This document shows, in pieces, positions 26,896 through 35,033 of a DNA stretch of 64,000 nucleotides (its first letter is position 1; the number at the start of each line of letters is the position of its first letter). The translations under genes and the position numbers were made by a program. The DNA is taken from the NCBI GenBank assembly GCA_003164035.1, contig PLRS01000045.1:101348-165347 (forward strand), in the 5' to 3' direction. Source of the stretch: Bryobacterales bacterium. GTDB lineage: Bacteria > Acidobacteriota > Terriglobia > Bryobacterales > Bryobacteraceae. The notes beneath the pieces were generated by a model. It ran no database searches. It saw nothing but the letters and a program-made list of their open reading frames with translations, and had not been told where the DNA came from.

Positions 26896-28216
26896 CAATC
26901 CGGCCATCGCCGCGGAAAAAACCGCGGCCGGACCGTTCCGGTTCGATCTGGACCGCTGCGTCCATTGCGGCTTGTGTCTCAACTCCTGCCCCACCTACCG
27001 CGCCCTCGGCCTCGAAATGGATTCGCCGCGCGGCCGGGTGTACCAGATGGTGCAGGTTGCCAACGGGGCACCCATGACCCCGTCTTATTTCGAGCACATC
27101 GGCTTGTGCCTGGCCTGCCGGGGCTGCGAATCGGCTTGCCCCTCCGGAGTTCAGTACGGCCGCATGGTAGAGGAAGCGCGCGCCGAGATCGAGACCCACA
27201 TCCGGCGGGGACCGATCACCCGACGGCTGCGGCGCTGGGCTTTTGGCACGCTGCTGGAATCGCGCGCGGCCATGACCGCGGCGGGCGCGGCGCTGTACCT
27301 TTACGAAGCTTCCGGCGCCCGCGCCCTGGTCCACTCGCTTGGCCTGGCGCGGCTGGTTGGCTTGCACGACCTGCATCAACTCACTCCATCGGCCGATCCG
27401 CCGTTTTTCTTTAGTCGTATTGGCCAGACTTACCCGGCCGAAGGCGAGCGGCGTTACCGGGTGGCGTTCCTGGCCGGCTGCCTGGCCAACGTCTTTTTCG
27501 CGCGACTCAACGAAGCCACCGTGCGCGTGCTGCAAAAGAACGGCTGCGAAGTGGTGGTGCCCGCCGGCCAGGGCTGCTGCGGAGCGCTGGCACTGCATTC
27601 CGGTTTGCGCGACATGGCGCGCACTGCCGCCCGGCGCAATATCGACGCCCTGCGCGCGGGCGGTTTCGACGCCATTATCACTAACGCGGCGGGGTGCGGG
27701 TCCACGCTGAAGGAGTACGGCGAGTTGTTGGCCGCCGACGCCCAGTACGCCTCCGCCGCCGGCGAGTTCGCCCGCCAGGTGCGCGACATTACCGAATTCC
27801 TGGCCGGCATCGACCTGCGGCCAGTGGAGAATCCGGTCCACGCCACCGTCACCTACCAGGATTCCTGCCACCTGGCTCACGGCCAGCGCATCCGTTCCGC
27901 GCCGCGAAAGCTGCTGGCCGCTATCCCCGGCGTGACTCTGCGCGAGATGTCCGGGTCGGACTTGTGCTGTGGCAGCGCCGGCGTCTACAACATCGTGCAA
28001 AACGAAATGGCCATGCGCATCCTGGCCGCTAAAATGGATGCCGTTCACGCCACCGGGGCCGACATCATTGCCACCGCCAATCCCGGCTGCATGCTGCAGC
28101 TTCAGGCTGGCGTAAGGTCGCGCAAGGGCACGCAGGAAGTGGTCCACGTGGTCGAGTTGCTCGACCGCGCCTACCAGGCGCCTGCGAGCCCGGCAGCCAG
28201 GGACACGGGCCGATGA
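26870..28216 (+). CDS. glcF: Glycolate oxidase iron-sulfur subunit GlcF
   Basis: A 448-aa protein starting at GTG 26870 inside the end of glcE, so the two are translationally coupled. Two 4Fe-4S motifs are near residues 30 and 85 (CVHCGLCLNSCP and CLACRGCESACP). Two CCG domains follow (GQGCCGALALHSG and SDLCCGSAGVYN), which bind further clusters or act in heterodisulfide-type electron transfer. This is the full architecture of GlcF and LutA-like subunits. It would pass electrons from glycolate oxidation to the quinone pool at the inner membrane face. tRNA-Thr follows. Confidence 0.92.
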   Translation: MADSIGASDNPAIAAEKTAAGPFRFDLDRCVHCGLCLNSCPTYRALGLEMDSPRGRVYQMVQVANGAPMTPSYFEHIGLCLACRGCESACPSGVQYGRMVEEARAEIETHIRRGPITRRLRRWAFGTLLESRAAMTAAGAALYLYEASGARALVHSLGLARLVGLHDLHQLTPSADPPFFFSRIGQTYPAEGERRYRVAFLAGCLANVFFARLNEATVRVLQKNGCEVVVPAGQGCCGALALHSGLRDMARTAARRNIDALRAGGFDAIITNAAGCGSTLKEYGELLAADAQYASAAGEFARQVRDITEFLAGIDLRPVENPVHATVTYQDSCHLAHGQRIRSAPRKLLAAIPGVTLREMSGSDLCCGSAGVYNIVQNEMAMRILAAKMDAVHATGADIIATANPGCMLQLQAGVRSRKGTQEVVHVVELLDRAYQAPASPAARDTGR

Positions 28217-28286
28217 GCCGGCGGAGTCTGCGTCCCTACCCGGATTCATGGCCCGCCTTCCAATTGGGATATCATTGAAGTTGAGC

Positions 28287-28362
28287 GCCACCGTAGCTCA
28301 GTTGGCAGAGCGGCAGTTTTGTAAACTGCGGGTCGGGGGTTCAAGTCCCTCCGGTGGCTCCA
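28287..28362 (+). tRNA. tRNA-Thr (anticodon TGT)
   Basis: The gene starts with GCCACCG, pairing with CGGTGGC, and has a D-arm AGCTCAGTTGGCAGAGC, anticodon loop TTTGTAA between GCAGT and ACTGC (anticodon TGT), T-arm GGGGTTCAAGTCCCT, and an encoded CCA. It reads Thr ACA codons. Confidence 0.96.
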
Positions 28363-28412
28363 TTCCCGCCGGGTTGCCGTCAAGCGCGTTTCGGTTTGCG
28401 TTATGATGCAAC

Positions 28413-30785
28413 TTGACCCGGAAAATCACCCTCCCCATCACCGTCGCGCTGGTTGTGTTTGGGGCCCAGCCGGCGGACAAATTCGCCCTTACGGTCGACA
28501 ACATCATGCGCGGTCCGGCGCTGGTCGGCTATGAGCCTACTCAGATTCGCTGGTCGCACGATAGTCTCCAGGTCTACTTTCAGTGGAAGCGCGCCGGCGA
28601 TAAGGAAAGCGAGCCACTCGATACCTATGTGGCCGGGCGCGATGGCGCCGGCTTGCGCAAGCTGACCGAGGACGAGGCCAAACAGGCGCCCCCTTCCGCC
28701 GGCGACACCTCCCGCGATAACAAACTCACCGTCTTCGCCCGCGATGGCGACCTGTTCGTCTACGACAACTCGACCGGCCGCATCCGCCAGGTCACCAAAA
28801 CCAGCGAGGCCGAAACCAATCCCCGATTCCTGCCCGACGGCAAACGAATCGCCTTCACCCGCGGCGGCAACCTCTATGTACTGTCGCTCGACGACGGCTT
28901 TCTCGAACAAATGACCGACATTCGCCCGGTCGGAGCCGTTGCAACGCCGGCGGCCGGTGGGCGCGGTGGACGGGGCGGCCGCGGCGGTGAAACGGCCTCC
29001 ACGGCAGCCGCCGCTACCCAGGCCGCGGCCAGCGCCAGCCAGGAATATCTCAAAAAGGAAGAGAAGGAATTCTTCGCCACCGTACGTGACCGCGCCGCCC
29101 TCCACGACGAAGAGGAGGCCCGCCGCAAGTTGAACCCGGCCCGCAAACCCTTCAACCTCGAGGCCCGCCAATCCGTCACCGCGCTCCGTCTTTCGCCCGA
29201 CGGCAAATACGTCCTCGCATCCGTCAGCGAGTCCGGCAGCGCCAGGAATACGACCATCCCTCAGTGGATTACCGATACTGCCTACGTTGAAGACGAGTCC
29301 GGCCGGTCGAACGTCGGCGATTCCGAAACCCGCTCCCGCCTGGCCATTCTCGAACCCGCCACCGGCGACGTCGTCTGGGCCGATCACGGTCAAGGGCAGC
29401 GCGAGGTCGAGATCCTCCAGCCGGTGTGGTCGGAGGACGGAACCCGCTGCGCCGTCGAGGCCCGTGCCGCCGATAACAAAGACCGCTGGCTCCTCGCGCT
29501 CGACCCCGCCACCGGCAAGACCCGCGTCCTCGACCACGAACACGACGACGCCTGGGTGGCCGGCGGTTTCGGCGGCGGCTTCGGCGCGGCCGCTTTCGGC
29601 TGGATGAAGAACGACCGCGAGCTCTGGTTCCGCTCCGAGCGTACCGGCTACGCCCAGCTCTATGCCGTACCTTACGATGGCGGCGAGCCGCGCGCGCTCA
29701 CTTCCGGCAAATGGGAAGTGCTGGCCGTCCGGCAGTCCAAAGACAAGTCGCACTTCTATCTCACCGCCAGTAAGGATTCCCCTTACGAAAATCATCTCTA
29801 TGAGATGGACGGCGACGGCGGGGAACTCACTCGCCTCACCAAGGCACCCGGCAAGCACACCACCACGCTTTCGCCCGACGAGCGTTGGATTGCCGACGTC
29901 TACTCCTATACCAACCAGCCGCCCGACCTCTACGTGCAGGAAAACAAGCCGCTGGCCGAACTGAAGCGGCTGACCACTTCGCCCACGCCCGAGTTTCTCT
30001 CCTACCCCTGGCTCGACGTGCCCATCGTCACGTTCACCGCGCGCGATGGCGTCCAGATTCCGGCGCGCCTGTTCAAGCCCGCCAACGTAAAACGCGGCGG
30101 CCCCGGCGTGGTCTTCGTGCACGGCGCCGGCTACCTCCAGAACGTCGACCGCTGGTGGTCCAGCGGCTATTACCGCGAGTACATGTTCGACCACCTCTTA
30201 ATGGACCGAGGCTTCACCATCATCGACGTGGATTACCGCGGTTCGGCCGGCTACGGCCGCGATTGGCGCACCGCCGTCTACGAGCACATGGGCGGCAAGG
30301 ACCTGGACGACATCGTGGACGCGGCCAAATACCTGGCCGTGGAGGAGGGCGTCGATTCCAAGAAAATCGGCCTCTACGGTGGCAGCTACGGCGGGTTCAT
30401 CACCTTGATGGCCATGTTCACCCAGCCCGACACATTCGCCGCCGGAGCCGCCCTCCGCCCGGTTTCCGATTGGGCCCTCTACAATCACGGCTACACCGCT
30501 AATATTCTGAACACTCCACAGACCGATGCCGAAGCCTACCGCCGCTCTTCGCCCATCTTCTTTGCCGATGGATTGAAGGGCGCCCTGCTGATTTGCCACG
30601 GCATGGTGGACAATAACGTGGAGTTCACCGATACCGTGCGGCTGGTGGAGCGCCTCATTGAGCTCCGCAAGGAGAACTGGCAGCTCGCCGTTTACCCGGT
30701 CGAAAGCCACGGCTTCATCCAGCCCACCAGTTGGGCCGACGAATACAAACGCATCCTGGCCCTGTTTGAAAACAGTCTGAAGTAA
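28413..30785 (+). CDS. Secreted S9-family prolyl oligopeptidase / dipeptidyl peptidase IV-like
   Basis: A 790-aa protein starting at TTG 28413 with a signal peptide (MTRKITLPITVALVVFGAQP). Residues about 40-520 form a beta-propeller of WD/DPPIV type with repeated SPDGKYVLAS-like blades. A Gly/Arg-rich then Ala-rich insert (GGRGGRGGRGG, about residues 181-205) is unusual. The C-terminal alpha/beta hydrolase has YGGSYGGF with catalytic Ser658, MVDNNV with Asp733, and ESHGF with His766. It should cleave short peptides in the periplasm or outside. It is monocistronic, followed by two adjacent hairpins that may end transcription. The non-ATG start is chosen because it alone gives the signal peptide. 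Confidence 0.9.
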   Translation: MTRKITLPITVALVVFGAQPADKFALTVDNIMRGPALVGYEPTQIRWSHDSLQVYFQWKRAGDKESEPLDTYVAGRDGAGLRKLTEDEAKQAPPSAGDTSRDNKLTVFARDGDLFVYDNSTGRIRQVTKTSEAETNPRFLPDGKRIAFTRGGNLYVLSLDDGFLEQMTDIRPVGAVATPAAGGRGGRGGRGGETASTAAAATQAAASASQEYLKKEEKEFFATVRDRAALHDEEEARRKLNPARKPFNLEARQSVTALRLSPDGKYVLASVSESGSARNTTIPQWITDTAYVEDESGRSNVGDSETRSRLAILEPATGDVVWADHGQGQREVEILQPVWSEDGTRCAVEARAADNKDRWLLALDPATGKTRVLDHEHDDAWVAGGFGGGFGAAAFGWMKNDRELWFRSERTGYAQLYAVPYDGGEPRALTSGKWEVLAVRQSKDKSHFYLTASKDSPYENHLYEMDGDGGELTRLTKAPGKHTTTLSPDERWIADVYSYTNQPPDLYVQENKPLAELKRLTTSPTPEFLSYPWLDVPIVTFTARDGVQIPARLFKPANVKRGGPGVVFVHGAGYLQNVDRWWSSGYYREYMFDHLLMDRGFTIIDVDYRGSAGYGRDWRTAVYEHMGGKDLDDIVDAAKYLAVEEGVDSKKIGLYGGSYGGFITLMAMFTQPDTFAAGAALRPVSDWALYNHGYTANILNTPQTDAEAYRRSSPIFFADGLKGALLICHGMVDNNVEFTDTVRLVERLIELRKENWQLAVYPVESHGFIQPTSWADEYKRILALFENSLK

Positions 30786-30856
30786 GGTGGAGCGGTGCTT
30801 TGGTGGGGCGTAGCGCCGACGATCTTGTCGCCGGTGTTTTTGGCCGCGGCTCTGTG

Positions 30857-30894
30857 GGGCAGGATGCCATCCTGCCCGCCGGTTGTCAACCGGC
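30857..30894. terminator. Two adjacent perfect hairpins after the S9 peptidase
   Basis: gggcaggatg/catcctgccc (30857-30866 and 30868-30877) is followed directly by gccggttg/caaccggc (30878-30885 and 30887-30894). No T-run follows, so Rho-independent termination is uncertain; this could instead be an intergenic repeat element. Confidence 0.5.
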
Positions 30895-30941
30895 GCCCCG
30901 GCGGACGCAGCCACGCAATCGCACTGGAAGGCCTGTAAACA

Positions 30942-32258
30942 TTGACCGCAACACCACCCAAACTGACGCTGCTGCCGCTCATCGCGGCCACCTACTTCAT
31001 CGTGGCCGGCGGTCCGTTCGGCCTGGAAGATATCGTGGCGCGGGCGGGCTACGCCGGTGCCATTCTTATTTTGCTGATCACGCCCGTGGTCTGGGCCTTC
31101 CCCAGCGCATTGATGGTCAGCGAGCTGGCCAGCACCCTCCCCGAGGAGGGCGGCTACTACGTTTGGGCCGCCCGCTCCATGGGCCCCTTCTGGGGGTTTC
31201 AAGAGGCCTGGCTGTCGCTGGTGGGAAGTGTCTTCGATATGGCCATCTATCCCACCCTGTTCGTCGCCTATCTGGGCCACTTCGCGCCCGCGGTGACGGC
31301 GGGCTGGCGCGGCATCGCCATCGGCGTCGCCCTCATTGGCGTGGCCGCCGCCTGGAACCTCGCGGGCGCGAAGGTGGTGGGCGATAGCTCGGTGGTGATG
31401 GCTATCCTGCTGCTCGCGCCCTTTGCCGTGCTCTCGGCCTATGCCGCCCTGCATCGCGGCGTCGCGCCCGCCCATGCCGCCTCGCCGGTTCATTTCGACT
31501 TGCTGGGCGGCATTCTGGTGGCCATGTGGAATTACATGGGCTTCGATAATACCTCGACTATCGCCGGCGAAGTCGATCGGCCGCGGCGCACCTATCCGCT
31601 CGCCATGGCCGGCACCGTCGCCCTCATCGCGTTGAGCTACGTGATTCCCATCGGCGCCGTGGCTCTCACCGGGCTTCCACTGGCTCAATGGTCTACCGGC
31701 GGTTGGGCCGATGTGGCGCGGGCCACTTTCGGCTCCAACCCAGCCGGCCCTGCCGTCGCCTTTTCCATTACCGCCGTGGGAATGATGGCCGCCGCTGGTA
31801 CGCTCCTGGGGCTGACGCTGGCGCTTTCGCGGCTGCCCGCCGTACTGGCCCGGGATGGCTACCTGCCGCGCGTGCTCGCCCGCCGCCATCCCTCTACCGG
31901 CGTGCCGTGGGTCTCCGTGCTGGTCTGCGCCGCCGCCTGGGCCGCTTGCCTCGGGCTGAGCTTCAGCAAGCTCATCATGCTCGATGTGCTGCTCACCGGC
32001 CTTAGTATTCTGCTCGAATTCGCCTCTCTCGTCGCTCTGCGCATTCGCGAGCCGCTGCTGCCGCGCCCTTACCAAGTGCCTGGCGGATTGGCCGGCGCCA
32101 TCGGGATCGGCGTCCCGCCGCTAGCCTTGCTCGTCCTCACCGTGGTCCGCAACCAGGCCGAACCCCTCGGCCCTATCAACGCGCTTCAATTGGGGGGTAT
32201 TCTGATCGGTCTCGGCGTTGTAGCCTATTTCTTGAGAGCGCGAAAAGAATCGATATGA
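30942..32258 (+). CDS. APC-superfamily amino acid permease
   Basis: A 438-aa integral membrane protein, started at TTG 30942. About 12 hydrophobic segments can be traced, beginning LTLLPLIAATYFIVAGGPFG. The consensus GGPFGLEDIV region in helix 1 and the PEEGGYYVWAARSMGPFWGF block match amino acid/polyamine permeases of the APC type. MWNYMGFDNTSTIAGEVDRP is the conserved helix 6-7 segment. It imports an amino acid or amine; the substrate cannot be read. Its stop overlaps the cupin start as ATGA, and the cupin overlaps the oxidoreductase in the same way, so the three form one operon. Confidence 0.87.
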   Translation: MTATPPKLTLLPLIAATYFIVAGGPFGLEDIVARAGYAGAILILLITPVVWAFPSALMVSELASTLPEEGGYYVWAARSMGPFWGFQEAWLSLVGSVFDMAIYPTLFVAYLGHFAPAVTAGWRGIAIGVALIGVAAAWNLAGAKVVGDSSVVMAILLLAPFAVLSAYAALHRGVAPAHAASPVHFDLLGGILVAMWNYMGFDNTSTIAGEVDRPRRTYPLAMAGTVALIALSYVIPIGAVALTGLPLAQWSTGGWADVARATFGSNPAGPAVAFSITAVGMMAAAGTLLGLTLALSRLPAVLARDGYLPRVLARRHPSTGVPWVSVLVCAAAWAACLGLSFSKLIMLDVLLTGLSILLEFASLVALRIREPLLPRPYQVPGGLAGAIGIGVPPLALLVLTVVRNQAEPLGPINALQLGGILIGLGVVAYFLRARKESI

Positions 32259-32704
32259 TTATTGCCGATCTTGCCGATATCGCCGGCCGCACTTACCCGG
32301 CGCGCCGGCGCACCCAGAACCTGGTGGGTGGCCCCAGCCCGATCCAGGCCTCCAACTTCTCCATGGGTAACGTCACCCTCGATCCCGATGGCGGCCAGGT
32401 GCCCTGGCACAACCAGCGCCAGGAGGAGATTTACTTCATCGTCGAAGGCACCGGCGAAATGTGCCTCGGCGAAGAGCGCACCGTGGTGCGATCCGGCCAG
32501 GCCGTCTACATTCCGCCCCAGGTCTTCCACCAGTTGACCAACATCGGCTCCACGCCGCTGCGAATGATCTACTGTTATGGCCCGGCCGGCGACGTGGCCC
32601 ACTGGCGCCAGGAGCTGGATGGCACCCTGCCCAAAGCCGGCGTGGAAGCGCCTTCCCTGCCCCCGGGAGCCCAGCCGCAGTGTACCGAACGGCCCAAGCC
32701 ATGA
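32255..32704 (+). CDS. Cupin-domain protein
   Basis: A 149-aa protein with one cupin_2 domain, residues about 45-120: GGQVPWHNQRQEEIYFIVEG holds the metal-binding His and Glu, and QAVYIPPQVFHQLTNIGSTP holds the second motif with a His. Single-cupin proteins act as sugar isomerases, dioxygenases or ligand sensors; the role here is unknown. Start and stop overlap both neighbours by 4 bp, so it is co-translated with the permease and the oxidoreductase. That suggests one pathway for uptake and conversion of a small molecule. Confidence 0.85.
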   Translation: MIIADLADIAGRTYPARRRTQNLVGGPSPIQASNFSMGNVTLDPDGGQVPWHNQRQEEIYFIVEGTGEMCLGEERTVVRSGQAVYIPPQVFHQLTNIGSTPLRMIYCYGPAGDVAHWRQELDGTLPKAGVEAPSLPPGAQPQCTERPKP

Positions 32705-33855
32705 CCACTCATACCATCGGCATCGTCATGAACGGCGTCACCGGACGCATGGGCCTCAACCAGCACCTGCGCCGGTCCATCTACGCCATCGTCCAGCAGG
32801 GCGGCGTGCGCGTCTCCGATAGCGAAGTCATCATGCCGCAACCGCTGCTGGTGGGACGCAGCGCTGCGAAGCTGGATGCCATCTCGAAAGAGTGCGGCGG
32901 CCTGGAATGGACTACCAATCTGGACAAGGCGCTGGCCGATCCGGCTTACCAGGTTTACTTCGACGCCCAGACCACCGACCGCCGCGCCGATGCGGTCCGC
33001 GCCGCCATCGCCGCCGGCAAGCACGTCTACTGCGAAAAGCCCGTTTCGGGTTCGCTCGAAACCGCGCTGGAGCTGTACCGCCTGGCCAAACGCGCCGGCG
33101 TGAAGCACGGCGTGGTGCAGGATAAACTTTGGCTGCCAGGATTCCTGAAGCTGGAACACTTGAAGCGCCAGGGCTTCTTCGGCCGGATTCTTTCCGTGCG
33201 CGGCGAGTTCGGCTACTGGGTGTTCGAGGGCGACACCGTCCCGTCGCAACGTCCCTCCTGGAACTATCGCAAGGAAGATGGCGGCGGCATCATTCTCGAC
33301 ATGTTGTGCCATTGGCGCTACGTCCTCGACAACCTGTTCGGCGAAGTGAAGGCGGTTTCCTGCCTCGGCGCCACCCACATGCCCACCCGCTGGGACGAAG
33401 CCGGCCATCCGTATTCCGCCACCGCCGACGATTCCGCCTACGCTACCTTCGAGCTGGCCGGCGGCATCGTCGCCCATATCAACTCCTCCTGGGTGGTGCG
33501 CGTGCGCCGCGACGATCTGGTTACGTTCCAGGTGGATGGCTCGAAAGGCACCGCCGTCGCCAGCCTGCGCCACTGCTGGATTCAGCCCTACGGCGCCACA
33601 CCCCGCCCCATCTGGAATCCCGATATCGAACAGCCCATCGATTTCTTCCATGGCTGGCAGAAAGTCCCCGAACAGGCCGTTTTCGACAACGCCTTCAAGC
33701 GCCAGTGGGAATTGTTCCTGCGCCACGTGGCCAAAGACGAGCCCTTCCGCTGGGGCCTGCTGGAAGGCGCCAAAGGCGTCCAGCTAGCCGAACTCGGCCT
33801 GGAATCCTGGCGCAAGCGCGCCTGGGTGGATGTGCCGGCCCTCGGGGAAGAATAG
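32701..33855 (+). CDS. Gfo/Idh/MocA-family oxidoreductase
   Basis: A 384-aa NAD(P)-dependent dehydrogenase. The ATG at 32701 overlaps the cupin TGA and gives the expected Rossmann start (IGIVMNGVTGRMGLNQHLRR); an in-frame extension further upstream lies inside the cupin gene and is spurious. AAIAAGKHVYCEKPVSGSLE is the family signature with the conserved EKP Lys. GGGIILDMLCHWRYVLDNLF is the C-terminal substrate-domain block with the catalytic Asp/His region. Members oxidise sugars, inositols or related polyols. The permease and cupin in the same operon point to use of an imported compound. Confidence 0.9.
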   Translation: MTTHTIGIVMNGVTGRMGLNQHLRRSIYAIVQQGGVRVSDSEVIMPQPLLVGRSAAKLDAISKECGGLEWTTNLDKALADPAYQVYFDAQTTDRRADAVRAAIAAGKHVYCEKPVSGSLETALELYRLAKRAGVKHGVVQDKLWLPGFLKLEHLKRQGFFGRILSVRGEFGYWVFEGDTVPSQRPSWNYRKEDGGGIILDMLCHWRYVLDNLFGEVKAVSCLGATHMPTRWDEAGHPYSATADDSAYATFELAGGIVAHINSSWVVRVRRDDLVTFQVDGSKGTAVASLRHCWIQPYGATPRPIWNPDIEQPIDFFHGWQKVPEQAVFDNAFKRQWELFLRHVAKDEPFRWGLLEGAKGVQLAELGLESWRKRAWVDVPALGEE

Positions 33856-33871
33856 ATATAGATAGCTGCCC

Positions 33872-34273
33872 CTACCAGACCGTCTGCACGTTGGAAGCCC
33901 GGATGCGGCCGTCGCGGCTGACGACCGGCACGCCAAAATACACGGCAGTGGCGGCGACAATCCGGTCTGGCATGTCCGGGATGGCCACACGTGGCACTTC
34001 GCGCATGCTTTCGACAACCTCGCCAGTAAATGGGGCTTCTTCAAGAACAGATTCCGGATCGTCGAGGGCCTTTGTCAACTCATCGTATGCGGATGGAGGG
34101 AGACGCCGTTTTTCCACCAGATAGACAATCTCTGCCAAACTGATCGGCGATAGAAGGATGTCATGACCGGCGCTGGCGGCATCGTCAATGAAACTCCGCG
34201 CGGCGGCGGACAGACGCGGGTTCTTGAACAAGTGCCAAAGTGCCGTGTGAGTATCGGCGACACCAGCGATCAC
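33872..34273 (-). CDS. vapC: PIN-domain toxin VapC
   Basis: A 133-aa PIN protein starting at GTG 34273, overlapping the antitoxin stop as GTGA. Acidic catalytic residues are in VADTHTALWHLF (Asp7), SLAEIVYLVEK (Glu), PDMPDRIVAATAVYFG (Asp) and VVSRDGRIR. It is a Mg2+-dependent RNase toxin. It is closely similar to the VapC at 42729-43130 along its full length, with near identical blocks RLPPSAY and VPDMPDR-like. It appears intact and forms a two-gene TA operon. Confidence 0.92.
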   Translation of the reverse strand: MIAGVADTHTALWHLFKNPRLSAAARSFIDDAASAGHDILLSPISLAEIVYLVEKRRLPPSAYDELTKALDDPESVLEEAPFTGEVVESMREVPRVAIPDMPDRIVAATAVYFGVPVVSRDGRIRASNVQTVW

Positions 34274-34524
34274 GGAGCGTCCTGGGCGAACCCACGGAAC
34301 ATCTCGCGGCGATTTTCGTCGATCTCTTGCTCGGACGGGCCGGGACCATATTCGGCCAGCAAGCCATAAGCGGACTTCTTTGGCTTGACCTTTTGGCCTT
34401 CCGCCGGCTTCACGGCCTCTTCGAGCACATGCCGGGTAAAGCCAGCAAGCGAGGTGCCTTGCGCCAGAGCTGTAGCTCTCAAAGCCGCCCCCAGATCGTC
34501 TGGGAGCGCAATGGTAAGGTTCAT
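34270..34524 (-). CDS. vapB: VapB-type antitoxin
   Basis: An 84-aa protein. The N-terminus MNLTIALPDDLGAALRATAL resembles a ribbon-helix-helix DNA-binding fold. The C-terminus AYGLLAEYGPGPSEQEIDEN and MFRGF is the toxin-binding tail shared with the antitoxin at 42478-42732. It precedes and overlaps vapC. Such antitoxins bind their own promoter and the toxin's active-site groove. Confidence 0.88.
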   Translation of the reverse strand: MNLTIALPDDLGAALRATALAQGTSLAGFTRHVLEEAVKPAEGQKVKPKKSAYGLLAEYGPGPSEQEIDENRREMFRGFAQDAP

Positions 34525-34673
34525 GCCCGTCCTTCTTCTTCTCCTTGCCTTAGGTTAACTCAGATCGTTGTATGCGCGAGACCTCCGATCTGCGGCGTCG
34601 GCGCCCGCGTGGTTTCGCGCGTCAGGCGCTACGCCGAATCGCAAGGTGTTTCCCTATAGAAAATGGTGGAGGC

Positions 34674-34947
34674 CTACCTCACCGCGGTCGGCAAGACTTC
34701 AGCGGGATTCTGGACGATCTCCGCGGCGCGCATCACTTCCCCTTTGCCGACCGCGGCCACTTCGTCGACGATGTCCAGCGTTGCCTGCAGCGCTGGCCGA
34801 TAGCTTCCCGCCGATTGATGGCCGTGTAGCGGTGCACGATCTCCTGCAGCACTTCGGCGTCGGTTACCAGCCGCTGCCCCTCCGCAATGAGACGCTCCAG
34901 AATGAGCCAAAGACTCGGCCCCGTGGCCCTGTAGAACCATACTACAG
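34674..34947 (-). pseudogene. Frameshifted PIN-domain toxin fragment
   Basis: One minus-strand frame reads [20 protein letters not shown], then [20 protein letters not shown]. Near 34795 the coding sense shifts to another frame with [20 protein letters not shown] and [15 protein letters not shown]. Together they are the N-terminal two thirds of a PIN toxin of the [15 protein letters not shown] type. The C-terminal SARDALHVA-like part is lost. It lies behind the vapBC promoter region and is probably a dead toxin-antitoxin relic. Confidence 0.65.
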
Positions 34948-34964
34948 ACGATTGCTAAATTAAA

Positions 34965-34996
34965 AACGTTTAATCGGTAACGTTTCATGCTATAAA
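34965..34996 (+). promoter_or_regulatory. Probable promoter and operator of the Sel1-repeat gene
   Basis: Two AACGTT palindromes lie 14 bp apart (34965-34970 and 34979-34984), followed by TATAAA (34991-34996) as a likely -10 box and, further on, a GGGAGG ribosome binding site before the ATG at 35034. The paired palindromes look like an operator, inferred only from symmetry. Confidence 0.45.
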
Positions 34997-35033
34997 TGAG
35001 CCAGCGATTGGCGCTGGAACCGGGAGGTCGCCG

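Noticed and set aside
28401..30194. A 597-codon minus-strand frame opposite the S9 peptidase
   Set aside because: It is antisense to a gene with clear catalytic motifs; its low-complexity composition is typical of shadow frames in GC-rich DNA.
30198..32075. A 625-codon minus-strand frame opposite the S9 peptidase end and permease
   Set aside because: Gly/His/Arg/Gln-rich with no domain; a shadow of two real genes.
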